Positions 1 through 6,716 of a stretch of 30,136 bases of DNA are shown here, one piece after another. Source of the DNA: Chlamydiota bacterium (GTDB lineage Bacteria; Chlamydiota; Chlamydiia; Chlamydiales; JAJFMB01). The stretch lies in the NCBI GenBank assembly GCA_021772355.1, contig JAJFMB010000014.1, forward strand, positions 1 to 30,136. The letters run 5' to 3'. Every line of letters starts with the position of its first letter. Within the stretch, counting starts at the first letter, position 1. A model generated the notes under the pieces. The model searched no databases. It was not told the DNA's origin and saw nothing but the letters and a program-made list of their open reading frames with translations. The position numbers and the translations under genes were made by a program.

Positions 1-182
1 GGATGGTTATTGATCAAAAGAGAGGCGCCGTATTTCCCGGTTATAGCTCGTACAGAAACTGCAAGCTTAGAGCAATTCTTATGCCGCAATTGAACCAAGC
101 GAATACCTCCCTTTAGAGCCTCTTCGATACGAACTTCGAGATTCGGCTCTTCATCAGTGACTAACATGATGCGTGGCAACAT
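1..182 (-). CDS. thiE: Thiamine-phosphate synthase ThiE, N-terminal part (runs off window)
   Basis: Minus-strand reading gives MLPRIMLVTDEEPNLEVRIE and then a stretch with VQLRHKN and ASLLINNH, which are the first strand, second strand (QLR-K) and third strand (L-IN) of the ThiE TIM barrel. ThiE joins HMP-pyrophosphate and thiazole phosphate to make thiamine phosphate in the cytoplasm. Only about 60 residues are present because the gene continues past base 1. I chose the ATG at 180-182 because an AAAGGAG Shine-Dalgarno sits about 6 bases upstream; an internal ATG at 165-167 is the alternative. The start overlaps the end of thiG by 29 bases, so it is the next gene of the thiamine operon. The family call rests on these motifs and the context and is fairly secure, although the catalytic C-terminal half is not visible. 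Confidence 0.85.
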   Translation of the reverse strand, partial: MLPRIMLVTDEEPNLEVRIEEALKGGIRLVQLRHKNCSKLAVSVRAITGKYGASLLINNH

Positions 183-945
183 CAATGACTCCTTTTGTGG
201 GGCTTGTCGCAATAGCATAATGTTTTCTGGGAATACGTCCTGCCAGATAGGCTAAACGTCCCGCTTCAGTTGCTAAACGCATTGCCCTTGCCATGTGGAT
301 AGGATGCTCAGCTCTTGCAATGGCAGAATCCACTAAAACAGCATCAGCGCCTATCTCCATGGCAGATACCACATCGGATGATGTTCCAATCCCGGCATCA
401 ACGATGATGGGAATTGTGATGTATTTGCGCAGCAGTTGTAGGTTGTATGGGTTGCAGATGCCCATTCCAGATCCAATTGGAGATCCCAAAGGCATCACTG
501 CAGCACACCCCATACCTGCCAATTTCTGACAAGAAATGAGGTCGTCATTACAGTAAGGTAGCACAACGAAGCCCTCCCGAACCAATTCATAAGCTGCCTT
601 TAGAAGTTCAACGACGTCGGGAAGAAGTGTCTTCTCATCCCCAATCACCTCAAGCTTAATCCAATTTGTCTCCAACGCCTCTCGTGCCAGCTGAGCCGTC
701 AACACAGCCTCTTTTGCGGTGTAGCAGCCAGCTGTATTTGGTAAGAGAAAGTGTTTGCTGCTAAGATCGTCCAAGAGAGTATTCTCTTCGTTCTTCTTCA
801 GATTTATCCTGCGTATGGCAACTGTGGTGATTTCGGCACCACTTTCGCCAATAGCCTCTAACATTGTGGCATGGTTAGGATAAGCGGCTGTCCCTATCAG
901 CAGTCGTGATGAAAAGACTTTTCCAGCTATTGTAAACGGATCCAT
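154..945 (-). CDS. thiG: Thiazole synthase ThiG
   Basis: ThiG is the TIM-barrel enzyme that forms the thiazole phosphate moiety of thiamine from deoxyxylulose phosphate, dehydroglycine and the sulfur carried on ThiS. The 263-residue protein starts MDPFTIAGKVFSSRLLIGTA, which matches the usual ThiG opening, and has the typical length of about 255-265. NWIKLEVIGDEKTLLPD carries the Schiff-base lysine region, VVLPYCNDD and AAVMPLGSPIGSGMG form the phosphate-binding loops, and PIIVDAGIGTSSDV and ADAVLVDSAIA are the late-barrel motifs. An in-frame upstream extension to 1011 lies inside thiS and is rejected; the ATG at 945 overlaps the thiS stop as TAATG, which suggests translational coupling. No thiH or thiF is seen; ThiO upstream supplies the glycine-derived imine. 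Confidence 0.96.
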   Translation of the reverse strand: MDPFTIAGKVFSSRLLIGTAAYPNHATMLEAIGESGAEITTVAIRRINLKKNEENTLLDDLSSKHFLLPNTAGCYTAKEAVLTAQLAREALETNWIKLEVIGDEKTLLPDVVELLKAAYELVREGFVVLPYCNDDLISCQKLAGMGCAAVMPLGSPIGSGMGICNPYNLQLLRKYITIPIIVDAGIGTSSDVVSAMEIGADAVLVDSAIARAEHPIHMARAMRLATEAGRLAYLAGRIPRKHYAIATSPTKGVIDVATHHVSH

Positions 946-1151
946 TAGCCCCCCTGTATTGCGGTAATCACTTCGATAGAATCTCCAGACTGTACTGCCT
1001 GCTCTCCCCATTTTCCCTTTGGAATCACTGCTTCATTAAGAGCAACAGCTATCCCTTTCCCTTTGATCTCGTGCTTTTCAAGCAGCTGACTTAACATGAG
1101 AGGTTCATCGAAGATATAGGATTCTCCGTTGAACGTAATTTTTTTTGACAT
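945..1151 (-). CDS. thiS: Sulfur carrier protein ThiS
   Basis: A 68-residue ubiquitin-like protein, MSKKITFNGESY..., ending in the diagnostic AIQGG. The C-terminal Gly-Gly is adenylated and converted to a thiocarboxylate that donates sulfur to ThiG. The length and the ALNEAVIPKGKW segment fit the family. I chose the ATG at 1151 because GAAGGAG lies just upstream; a longer in-frame start (MDRLSHEGENT...) would only add residues with no family match. The gene starts 61 bases inside the 3' end of thiO, in another frame, and its stop overlaps the thiG start. The activating enzyme ThiF is not in the window; it may lie past base 1 or be supplied by a MoeB-like protein elsewhere. Confidence 0.95.
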   Translation of the reverse strand: MSKKITFNGESYIFDEPLMLSQLLEKHEIKGKGIAVALNEAVIPKGKWGEQAVQSGDSIEVITAIQGG

Positions 1152-2167
1152 TGTATTTTCTCCTTCATGTGATAGGCGGTCCATGGCGCAAGTAAAATTC
1201 CGGATCTTCCATGACCTGTTGCGAAATAATAACCTGATCTCTCTTCAACGATTGGTAAATGATTATCAGATAGAGGGCGAAAGCCAACTTCTATCTGATC
1301 TACGGGCATCTCATAGATTGATGGCACGATTTCTTTAGCATACTCCAGTAGTTCCCAAAGTGGGCCGGCAGTAATGTCTCTGTTCATTCCAATATCTTCA
1401 CTAGTCGCTCCTACGCGAAGTGTCCCATCTCTTTTAGGAACAAGGTAGATGCGGGGTGTGCGAATCATACGCTGCACGCGATAGTTGGGAGGCATTTTAA
1501 GTGTCAAAATCTGTCCTTTGATGGGACGCATGGCCAATTTGTGGCGTGCCAATTTCTGGGACCAAGGCCCTGCACATACAATAATAGGGCGACCTTTAAT
1601 TGCTTGTCCGTTAGACAACCGGATTCCTTCTGGTTGCAGCTCTTGCACTGTGCACCTTTCCAAGAGCTTACCTCCCTTGCGGCAAAAGGCTTGTTTAAGT
1701 GCTTCTAGTAAAGCAAGATTGTCTATTTGACACTCATCGGGAATCCAAATTGCAGAAGTAACCCGTGGGGATAATAAAGGCTCTCGATCGCGGGCTTCAT
1801 CACCCGAGAGCCAGTGCACAGGCATTCCTTCACTCACTTTATTTTCATAAATCCTTTTTATAACTGATCGATCGTCGCTGTCGAGCGCTGCATAGAGGCT
1901 TCCCGTTTGTTTGAGCTCTACTGATATTCCGGAATCTTCCTTGAGTTCCTGCAGAAAACGAGGGTAAAGAGATAGACTTTTCCTCCCGAGCTGCCACATT
2001 TCCCTATCTTCAAATCCCGCTTCAGTATAGGGAGAGAGCATTCCCGCAGCCACACGGCTTGTTGCTTGTCCGGCAGTACTTTCTTCGTAGATATCTACAG
2101 TGAAGCCCGCACGCAAAAGCTGCCAGCCGATACTCAACCCGATCACCCCGCCACCTACGATAATCAT
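1091..2167 (-). CDS. thiO: Glycine oxidase ThiO (FAD-dependent)
   Basis: A 358-residue FAD-dependent amine oxidase of the DAO family. The N-terminus MIIVGGGVIGLSIGWQLLRA is the dinucleotide-binding Rossmann motif, SRVAAGMLSPYTEA follows as expected in ThiO, RPIKGQILTL and YLVPKRDGTLRVGATSED are typical mid-domain segments, and ATGHGRSGILLAPWTA is the C-terminal FAD-contact motif. In thiamine synthesis it oxidises glycine with O2 to the iminoglycine used by ThiG, replacing the anaerobic radical-SAM enzyme ThiH. Its start overlaps the thiD stop by 4 bases (ATGA) and its tail overlaps thiS. About 25 residues beyond the usual end are present, and these cover the thiS start. Other amino-acid oxidases share the fold; the operon settles the assignment. 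Confidence 0.92.
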   Translation of the reverse strand: MIIVGGGVIGLSIGWQLLRAGFTVDIYEESTAGQATSRVAAGMLSPYTEAGFEDREMWQLGRKSLSLYPRFLQELKEDSGISVELKQTGSLYAALDSDDRSVIKRIYENKVSEGMPVHWLSGDEARDREPLLSPRVTSAIWIPDECQIDNLALLEALKQAFCRKGGKLLERCTVQELQPEGIRLSNGQAIKGRPIIVCAGPWSQKLARHKLAMRPIKGQILTLKMPPNYRVQRMIRTPRIYLVPKRDGTLRVGATSEDIGMNRDITAGPLWELLEYAKEIVPSIYEMPVDQIEVGFRPLSDNHLPIVEERSGYYFATGHGRSGILLAPWTAYHMKEKIQCQKKLRSTENPISSMNLSC

Positions 2168-2958
2168 ACAGTTACCCCGTGGTATAGAGGTCCGGAACCT
2201 TTTCCAAGAAGATAACCAGCGCCTTTTGTCATTGCTTTGCTGACATACGATTTAGCTTCTAGAATCGCAACAGGCAACTCTCTTTGCTTGGCCAAATAAG
2301 CAGTAATGGCTGCGGAATACGTGCATCCACTGCCGTGTGTGTTGCGTGTATCAATCATCGGAGAAATAAACCACTCCAATTGATCTTCCGTTGCCAAACA
2401 ATCGGCGCCGCATTCCTCTTGCAAATGTCCGCCTTTAACCAATACAGCATCGCTACCCCACTTCAGCAGTTCCCGGGCACTATGCTCCATCTCTTTCTTG
2501 TCCCTAATCACATGTCCCGATAATGCCGCCGCTTCAAATAGATTAGGTGTTATCAATGTTGCCCTCGGAAATAAATATTCTTTCATCGCCTCAACAGCAT
2601 CGCTTGCGAGCAAACGGCATCCTGTGGTCGACACCATCACAGGATCGACGACAATGGGAACATTCGAAGGTAATTTCTCACTTACTGCGAGGACCGTTTG
2701 CTTGTCGTATAGCATTCCGATTTTGATAGCATCAACTCCACTATCACTGAATATAGCGTCCATCTGTTCGCCGATAAATGCAGGGTCCACAGCTCTTACG
2801 CCATGAACCCCAATCGTATTTTGAGCTGTTAATGCCACGACCACTGACATGCCGAAACAATCCAACGCACAAAATGTTTTTAAGTCAGCTTGAATGCCGG
2901 CGCATCCTCCAGAGTCTGAGCCGGCAATTGTGAGTGTCTTAATATAACGTTGCATCAA
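2164..2958 (-). CDS. thiD: Hydroxymethylpyrimidine / HMP-phosphate kinase ThiD
   Basis: A 264-residue ribokinase-fold enzyme that phosphorylates HMP and HMP-P to HMP-PP for coupling by ThiE. Seen motifs: TIAGSDSGGCAGIQADLKTF at residues about 10-29 (substrate-binding GSDS-GGAGIQAD), VALTAQNTIGVHGV, IKIGML, VVDPVMVSTTG, LITPNLFEAAALSG, AVLVKGGHL, and DTRNTHGSGCTYSAAITAYL with the catalytic GxGC(T/S) loop. Length is normal. The start overlaps the upstream thi5-like stop by 4 bases (ATGA) and the stop overlaps thiO in the same way, so the three are probably co-translated. In yeast and plants the Thi5-type route also feeds a ThiD-type kinase, which fits the neighbour. Confidence 0.96.
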   Translation of the reverse strand: MMQRYIKTLTIAGSDSGGCAGIQADLKTFCALDCFGMSVVVALTAQNTIGVHGVRAVDPAFIGEQMDAIFSDSGVDAIKIGMLYDKQTVLAVSEKLPSNVPIVVDPVMVSTTGCRLLASDAVEAMKEYLFPRATLITPNLFEAAALSGHVIRDKKEMEHSARELLKWGSDAVLVKGGHLQEECGADCLATEDQLEWFISPMIDTRNTHGSGCTYSAAITAYLAKQRELPVAILEAKSYVSKAMTKGAGYLLGKGSGPLYHGVTV

Positions 2959-3881
2959 ACACTACATCCTAGCGGTTTCACTTCACTGAAAGGAGTGCTC
3001 GGCACAAATTCGTTGGTGAAATAGTCACAAATAGAAAAGCCCTTATCAGCTATTCCCAAACGTACTGAATAATTGCCGACTTTATCCCAATCGCGTTCCA
3101 CATTAAGCAGATTCCGGGAAAAGAAGGGCAATGAGCGATTAAATACTTTTTTGTATAGCTCTGAGTCAAGCCTTGGATAGTATTCTTGTATCACCTCAAA
3201 AGCGCGATCCGGATTATCCGCAACTAAAGCTGCCCCTCTTTGCGTCGCGCTTAAAAATCTCTGCAACATTTCAGGCTGCTCCTGCAGCACTTTTTCATGC
3301 GCGATAAACATGATGGAACAGAAACAGCAACATCCTAGACCGGCAAGCTGATCGATCCTAAGCATGCCTGCCTCCCCCATTTCATGTTCTAATTCAACCT
3401 GTTGAAAGCACCCGATTCCAATGCCGGCATCTACTACATCTCGACGAATAGCATCAACAATGTTCATGCCCACACGTACTGTTTCGTAGTCGGTGATTCC
3501 AGCACACTTGGCCAGATCGTCGATCATAATCTTGCCAAACTCTCCTACATATCCCAAACGCTTACCGCGAATATCGTCAAAAGATTGGATGCCGCTTTTC
3601 TTTAAATAGATTAAACCCGTAGAAGGCTCATCCAAAAGAGTACCAATCGACTTAATCGGATAGCCTCTATTCTTGGCCGCATAGCAATGCACCATCGCTT
3701 TCAAACCAATGTCAACATTGCCAAGTCCTACGATTTCCGTAACATCGCTAGGATCCGTCGGCTCAAGAATTGCTAACTTGATATCCTCATCATCATAGAA
3801 GCCCAATGCCTTTGCCGCCAGAACCGGTGCATGATAAGGATTGGCATACCAATTTAATAACAACGTAGTTCTTGTTTTCAT
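2955..3881 (-). CDS. thi5: THI5/NMT1-type HMP-phosphate synthase (pyrimidine branch, replaces ThiC)
   Basis: A 308-residue periplasmic-binding-protein-fold enzyme closely resembling yeast Thi5p. Shared landmarks: LLLNWYANPYHAPVLAA at the N-terminus, AILEPTDPSDVTE (39-49), GLKAMVHCYAAK with K61 and H65 aligning with yeast K62 and H66, YVGEFGK (111-117) and GLGCCCFCSIM with the CCCFC motif at 184-188. In the yeast family, PLP is bound by the lysine and the pyrimidine is assembled from PLP and the enzyme's own histidine in an iron- and O2-dependent single-turnover reaction. There is no signal peptide or lipobox, which argues against an ABC-transporter binding protein such as ThiY. The ATG at 3881 has AAGGGGAA upstream; a longer in-frame start at 4037 only translates the riboswitch. 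First gene of the thiamine operon. Confidence 0.93.
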   Translation of the reverse strand: MKTRTTLLLNWYANPYHAPVLAAKALGFYDDEDIKLAILEPTDPSDVTEIVGLGNVDIGLKAMVHCYAAKNRGYPIKSIGTLLDEPSTGLIYLKKSGIQSFDDIRGKRLGYVGEFGKIMIDDLAKCAGITDYETVRVGMNIVDAIRRDVVDAGIGIGCFQQVELEHEMGEAGMLRIDQLAGLGCCCFCSIMFIAHEKVLQEQPEMLQRFLSATQRGAALVADNPDRAFEVIQEYYPRLDSELYKKVFNRSLPFFSRNLLNVERDWDKVGNYSVRLGIADKGFSICDYFTNEFVPSTPFSEVKPLGCSV

Positions 3882-3917
3882 AGAAATTCCCCTTGTTTGT
3901 ATCAACGATGACCGGGG

Positions 3918-3948
3918 AAAAAGAGAAAAAGGCGTGGAAATCCACTCC
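3918..3948 (-). terminator. Riboswitch-associated intrinsic terminator
   Basis: On the minus strand, GGAGTGGATTTCCACGCC forms a hairpin (GTGG/CCAC core with a 4-base loop, extended by GG/CC across one mismatch) followed at once by TTTTTCTCTTTTT. It lies 15 bases after the TPP aptamer and 37 bases before the thi5-like start, the position expected for a transcriptional expression platform. Inferred role: termination when TPP is bound. Confidence 0.65.
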
Positions 3949-3963
3949 TTCCATATGATATCC

Positions 3964-4048
3964 GATGACATCCCTACGCTGGTATGATCCAGATCAGGTA
4001 ATGCGGTTATCCTCTCAGCCAAATACAAGTTTGGCACACCGAGTCATC
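3964..4048 (-). promoter_or_regulatory. TPP riboswitch (THI box)
   Basis: The minus strand contains the conserved THI-box blocks in order: CTCGGTGTGCC, GGCTGAGAGGATAACC, then ACCTGATCTGGATCATACC and CAGCGTAGGGA. GATGAC at 4043-4048 and GTCATC at 3964-3969 (minus-strand sense) close the P1 stem. The aptamer precedes the thi5-like gene and would repress the whole operon when thiamine pyrophosphate is abundant. The match to the aptamer consensus is near complete. Confidence 0.95.
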
Positions 4049-4058
4049 AATTAAAAGA

Positions 4059-4087
4059 AAAGTAAATCACAAGATACTTTTTGTCAA
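4059..4087 (-). promoter_or_regulatory. Candidate sigma70-type promoter of the thiamine operon
   Basis: A perfect -35 TTGACA (4082-4087) with a 17-base spacer to TACTTT (4059-4064), a weak -10. The predicted start falls a few bases before the riboswitch P1 stem at 4048, so the transcript would begin almost exactly with the aptamer. Confidence 0.55.
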
Positions 4088-4100
4088 AAAAAAATAGCTT

Positions 4101-4127
4101 TTAGCAAAAAATTTCAGACCATATAAT
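4101..4127 (+). promoter_or_regulatory. Weak candidate promoter for the DUF1761-like gene
   Basis: A consensus -10 TATAAT lies at 4122-4127, about 22 bases before the ATG at 4149. The best -35 nearby is TTAGCA (4101-4106), with a short 15-base spacer, so only the -10 is persuasive. It would fire divergently from the thiamine promoter. Confidence 0.35.
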
Positions 4128-4148
4128 TACAGACTTTATGAGGATGGT

Positions 4149-4559
4149 ATGGTTGTGGGATACGTCATTATCTGGATAGTTTCTGTAGTTAATTGGAAAG
4201 CTGTTTTCCTCTCAGTCATTGTTAATACGATGATCACAATGATTTGGTATTCTAGAAGCGTGCTAGCTATTTCCAAAAGAACGCTAAGATTTTACCTTGT
4301 TAACTTTGTGACAGCACTCTTTATGGCTGCTGGACTCTCACTTGCCATAACAAGACACTCCTCCTTTAATGGTGGAGCTTTATTGGGGTTTTTTGTATGG
4401 CTTTTTTTTGTTGCTCCAACACTTTATTCTCCTATGCCACGAGACGGGAACACGCCAAAGCTTTTTTATGCCAACCTTATTTGTCTACTTGTAAATCTTA
4501 TCGTGATGGGGGGCATAATCGGTCATTTAAGCTATTCTGCAACCCCAATAAAATACTGA
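4149..4559 (+). CDS. Small integral membrane protein, DUF1761-like
   Basis: A 136-residue, strongly hydrophobic protein. Four to five membrane segments can be read: residues about 3-14 leading into 19-36 (AVFLSVIVNTMITMIWYS), 47-67 (FYLVNFVTALFMAAGLSLAI), 77-94 (LLGFFVWLFFVAPTLYS) and 105-125 (LFYANLICLLVNLIVMGGII). The VNW...N....IWYS pattern near the N-terminus and the four-helix layout resemble DUF1761, a family of small bacterial inner-membrane proteins of unknown function; this is pattern recognition, not a search result. It stands alone on the plus strand between two minus-strand operons, and its stop is only 7 bases from the end of queA with no terminator between them. I cannot assign a role. 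Confidence 0.7.
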   Translation: MVVGYVIIWIVSVVNWKAVFLSVIVNTMITMIWYSRSVLAISKRTLRFYLVNFVTALFMAAGLSLAITRHSSFNGGALLGFFVWLFFVAPTLYSPMPRDGNTPKLFYANLICLLVNLIVMGGIIGHLSYSATPIKY

Positions 4560-4566
4560 TCTATTA

Positions 4567-5619
4567 CTAAAGTATCAGCATAGCGTCGCCGTATGAAAAG
4601 AAGCGGTACTTCTCTTCGATGGCTTTGTGGTAGGCTTCCATGGCAAGTTCATAGCCGGCAAAAGTTGAGACGAGCATCAGCAAAGTTGAGCCGGGAAGAT
4701 GAAAGTTGGTAAGTAGGCTTTGGGTGTAGCGAAAGCTGTAGCCTGGATAAATAAAAAGGTTCGTGTCGATGGCACCAGGCTTAATGATCCCCTCGTGAGT
4801 AGCAAGCGATTCTAGAGTGCGGCAACAGGTTGTGCCGACTGCCACCTGCCTTTTATCCGGTTTACGAGCATTCAGTTTATTAGCTGCGTCTTCAGTTACA
4901 GTGCAGTGTTCATAATGCATAGGGTGCTGTCGGATGTCATCTACTTGAACAGGACGAAAGGTTCCAAGACCAACATGAAGCGTTATTTCAGTTGAATCAA
5001 TCCCTTTTTGCTTAAGATTTTCTAGCAAGGATGGGGTAAAGTGCAAACCGGCAGTAGGCGCTGCTACAGCGCCTGGTTCTTTTGCGAATACAGTCTGATA
5101 ATCAACTTTATCTTTTACTTCTTTCTCGGGTCGTTGGATATAATGAGGAAGAGGCATCTGTCCATAAAGCTGCAGTTTTTCCCAAAAGGATTCGGGATGA
5201 AAAAACTTTAGGATGCGTACGCCCTCTTCTTTAGTGCCGATCACTTCACAAGAGAAATCATCAGCAAATGCAATATGTGATCCGACTGGCAGTTTCTTTG
5301 CCGGACGAGTAAGCGCTTCCCAAGTGTCTCCGGAAAGCTGCTTGAGCAATAGAGTTTCAATTTTTGCTCCACTCTCTTTATGACCAAGAAGCCTTGCAGG
5401 AATCACTTTGGTATTATTAAAGACAAGGCTGTCGCCTGACGAAAGAATATGCTGCAAGTCTTTGAAAAGAAAATGAGAAATTTCACCGCTTGCGCGGTTG
5501 AGAACCATTAAACGGGATTGATCGCGCGGCTCTATAGGCTTTTGCGCGATCAATTCCTTAGGAAGGTCAAAATAATAGGATGAGAGCTGATGCAGATCAA
5601 TTTTACTTTGCAGTTCCAT
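4567..5619 (-). CDS. queA: S-adenosylmethionine:tRNA ribosyltransferase-isomerase QueA
   Basis: QueA transfers and isomerises the ribosyl moiety of SAM onto 7-aminomethyl-7-deazaguanine in tRNA, giving epoxyqueuosine at the wobble base of GUN anticodons. The 350-residue length is normal. Diagnostic segments: SSYYFDLPKELIAQKPIEPR at the N-terminus, LVFNNTKVIPARLLGHKESG, APTAGLHFTPSLL, HVGLGTFRPVQVDDI, MHYEHCTV, AVGTTCCRTLES and TNFHLPGSTLLMLVSTFAG. The ATG overlaps the spoIID stop by one base (TGATG), so queA is probably translated by coupling with spoIID. Upstream queuosine genes (queC-F) are not in the window; whether the cell makes preQ1 or salvages it cannot be told here. Confidence 0.97.
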   Translation of the reverse strand: MELQSKIDLHQLSSYYFDLPKELIAQKPIEPRDQSRLMVLNRASGEISHFLFKDLQHILSSGDSLVFNNTKVIPARLLGHKESGAKIETLLLKQLSGDTWEALTRPAKKLPVGSHIAFADDFSCEVIGTKEEGVRILKFFHPESFWEKLQLYGQMPLPHYIQRPEKEVKDKVDYQTVFAKEPGAVAAPTAGLHFTPSLLENLKQKGIDSTEITLHVGLGTFRPVQVDDIRQHPMHYEHCTVTEDAANKLNARKPDKRQVAVGTTCCRTLESLATHEGIIKPGAIDTNLFIYPGYSFRYTQSLLTNFHLPGSTLLMLVSTFAGYELAMEAYHKAIEEKYRFFSYGDAMLIL

Positions 5620-6476
5620 CAGTGAATCAATTGTATACTTGAGTCAGGAAAAGCGCGGTTCAGGATCTGAGCAGCGTGATCGCCACTATCGGCCATCGTT
5701 TGAACATCTTGTAGCGAGACTTTCGAAATAACTGTCTGTCCCTTAGCTTTGCTTTCTTTTGCCATATTGTGCCAGTAGGCGGGGAAAGGAGTAATGACTC
5801 CCTCATAAGCGGCAGTTCGGCTCATTACCATATTGCGTGTCAACTGAACAGCGCGATCGACACGGTTAGCATAACTCGTTATAGCGTGGCCTTGGTAGCC
5901 CACTTGTTCTGCATCAACTGCCCAATATACTGTCTTAGGATTTTCCGCTTCGTACAAGGCATTAGTTCTTTCGGCAATTGCGATCGCCGCCATTCCTTCA
6001 GGCGCCAAGTTCTCTTTAAATTTAATCGTCAAGATTGAAGCAACATAATCTTCGATATCGACTTCATTCACAACGTTGATAATACCATTGATGGAATACA
6101 CGTATATCGACCCTTTGTACTCGACACCTTCGACATTGATAGTTCCTTGAGGCGTTTCAGGTACAAATTTTAGTTGATGGCATCCTGGAAAAGATTCACC
6201 CCAGCGCAAACCTTCGCGCATCGGCTGAATAAATTTTCTTTTCCCTGCATAGCGTGTTGCCAACACTTTTTCCGTATTAGGATCCACGACGCGGTATCTC
6301 CCCTTCGTCTCCAAAATTACACCTGGCTGGTCATGAGCAATCAAGACCTTAATCGTCGTTGCCTGAGGCTCTTCCTTAGGCATAAATAGCATTTCCAACC
6401 CATCTTTCAAGGTGGCATGCATTGGCATCGCACAAACAGTTAAAGCACTTATCATCATCATGATCTTTGCTTTCAT
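5619..6476 (-). CDS. spoIID: SpoIID-domain protein (chlamydial septal peptidoglycan enzyme), exported
   Basis: A 285-residue protein starting MKAKIMMMISALTVCAMPMHA, a clear signal peptide; the ATG at 6476 is chosen because GGGAGG lies just upstream (an ATG at 6491 would bury that site). After about 100 residues of beta-rich sequence comes the SpoIID/LytB core: VDIEDYVASILTIKFKENLA, PEGMAAIAIAERTNAL (138-174), then VGYQG and RNMVMSRTAAYEGVITPF. SpoIID proteins cleave glycan strands from which stem peptides were removed, and a chlamydial SpoIID has been shown to act at the division septum. Oddities: in my by-eye alignment the glutamate that is catalytic in Bacillus SpoIID falls at K152, and the usual small-residue 'S-GG-T' segment is replaced by YWHNMAKESKAK. 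First gene of a pair with queA. Confidence 0.85.
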   Translation of the reverse strand: MKAKIMMMISALTVCAMPMHATLKDGLEMLFMPKEEPQATTIKVLIAHDQPGVILETKGRYRVVDPNTEKVLATRYAGKRKFIQPMREGLRWGESFPGCHQLKFVPETPQGTINVEGVEYKGSIYVYSINGIINVVNEVDIEDYVASILTIKFKENLAPEGMAAIAIAERTNALYEAENPKTVYWAVDAEQVGYQGHAITSYANRVDRAVQLTRNMVMSRTAAYEGVITPFPAYWHNMAKESKAKGQTVISKVSLQDVQTMADSGDHAAQILNRAFPDSSIQLIH

Positions 6477-6646
6477 ACGGAATCCTCCCAATCTATACAG
6501 TGAATTGCTGCATTTATAACGGATTTTCCTATTTGTTTGCTAGAGGTGTTTCACAACGTACCACTACCCTTAGAACCTCAATTAAAAATTAAAATACACT
6601 TTTTTTGGAATTTTAAAAAAAAATAAACAATAAAAATCAAATAAAG

Positions 6647-6675
6647 TTGACTTTATATATAAATAATAGTAAATT
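6647..6675 (+). promoter_or_regulatory. Candidate promoter of the 603-residue unknown gene
   Basis: TTGACT (6647-6652), a 17-base AT-only-rich spacer and TAAATT (6670-6675). The gene's GGAG Shine-Dalgarno is at 6704-6707 and its ATG at 6717. The rest of the 6477-6716 gap is AT-rich with no other structure that I can support. Confidence 0.55.
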
Positions 6676-6716
6676 AAATGGCATTTTAAAACGTATATTT
6701 ATCGGAGATAATAGTT

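Noticed and set aside
946..1011. Longer thiG start inside thiS
   Set aside because: The added residues are out-of-frame thiS sequence with no ThiG similarity, and the ATG at 945 gives the usual family start.
2955..3881. ThiY-type substrate-binding protein of an ABC transporter
   Set aside because: No signal peptide or lipobox, no permease or ATPase gene next to it, and the CCCFC motif and substrate histidine are both present.
3882..4037. N-terminal extension of the thi5-like reading frame
   Set aside because: It translates the TPP riboswitch and terminator hairpin; the conserved protein begins at the ATG at 3881, which has its own ribosome-binding site.
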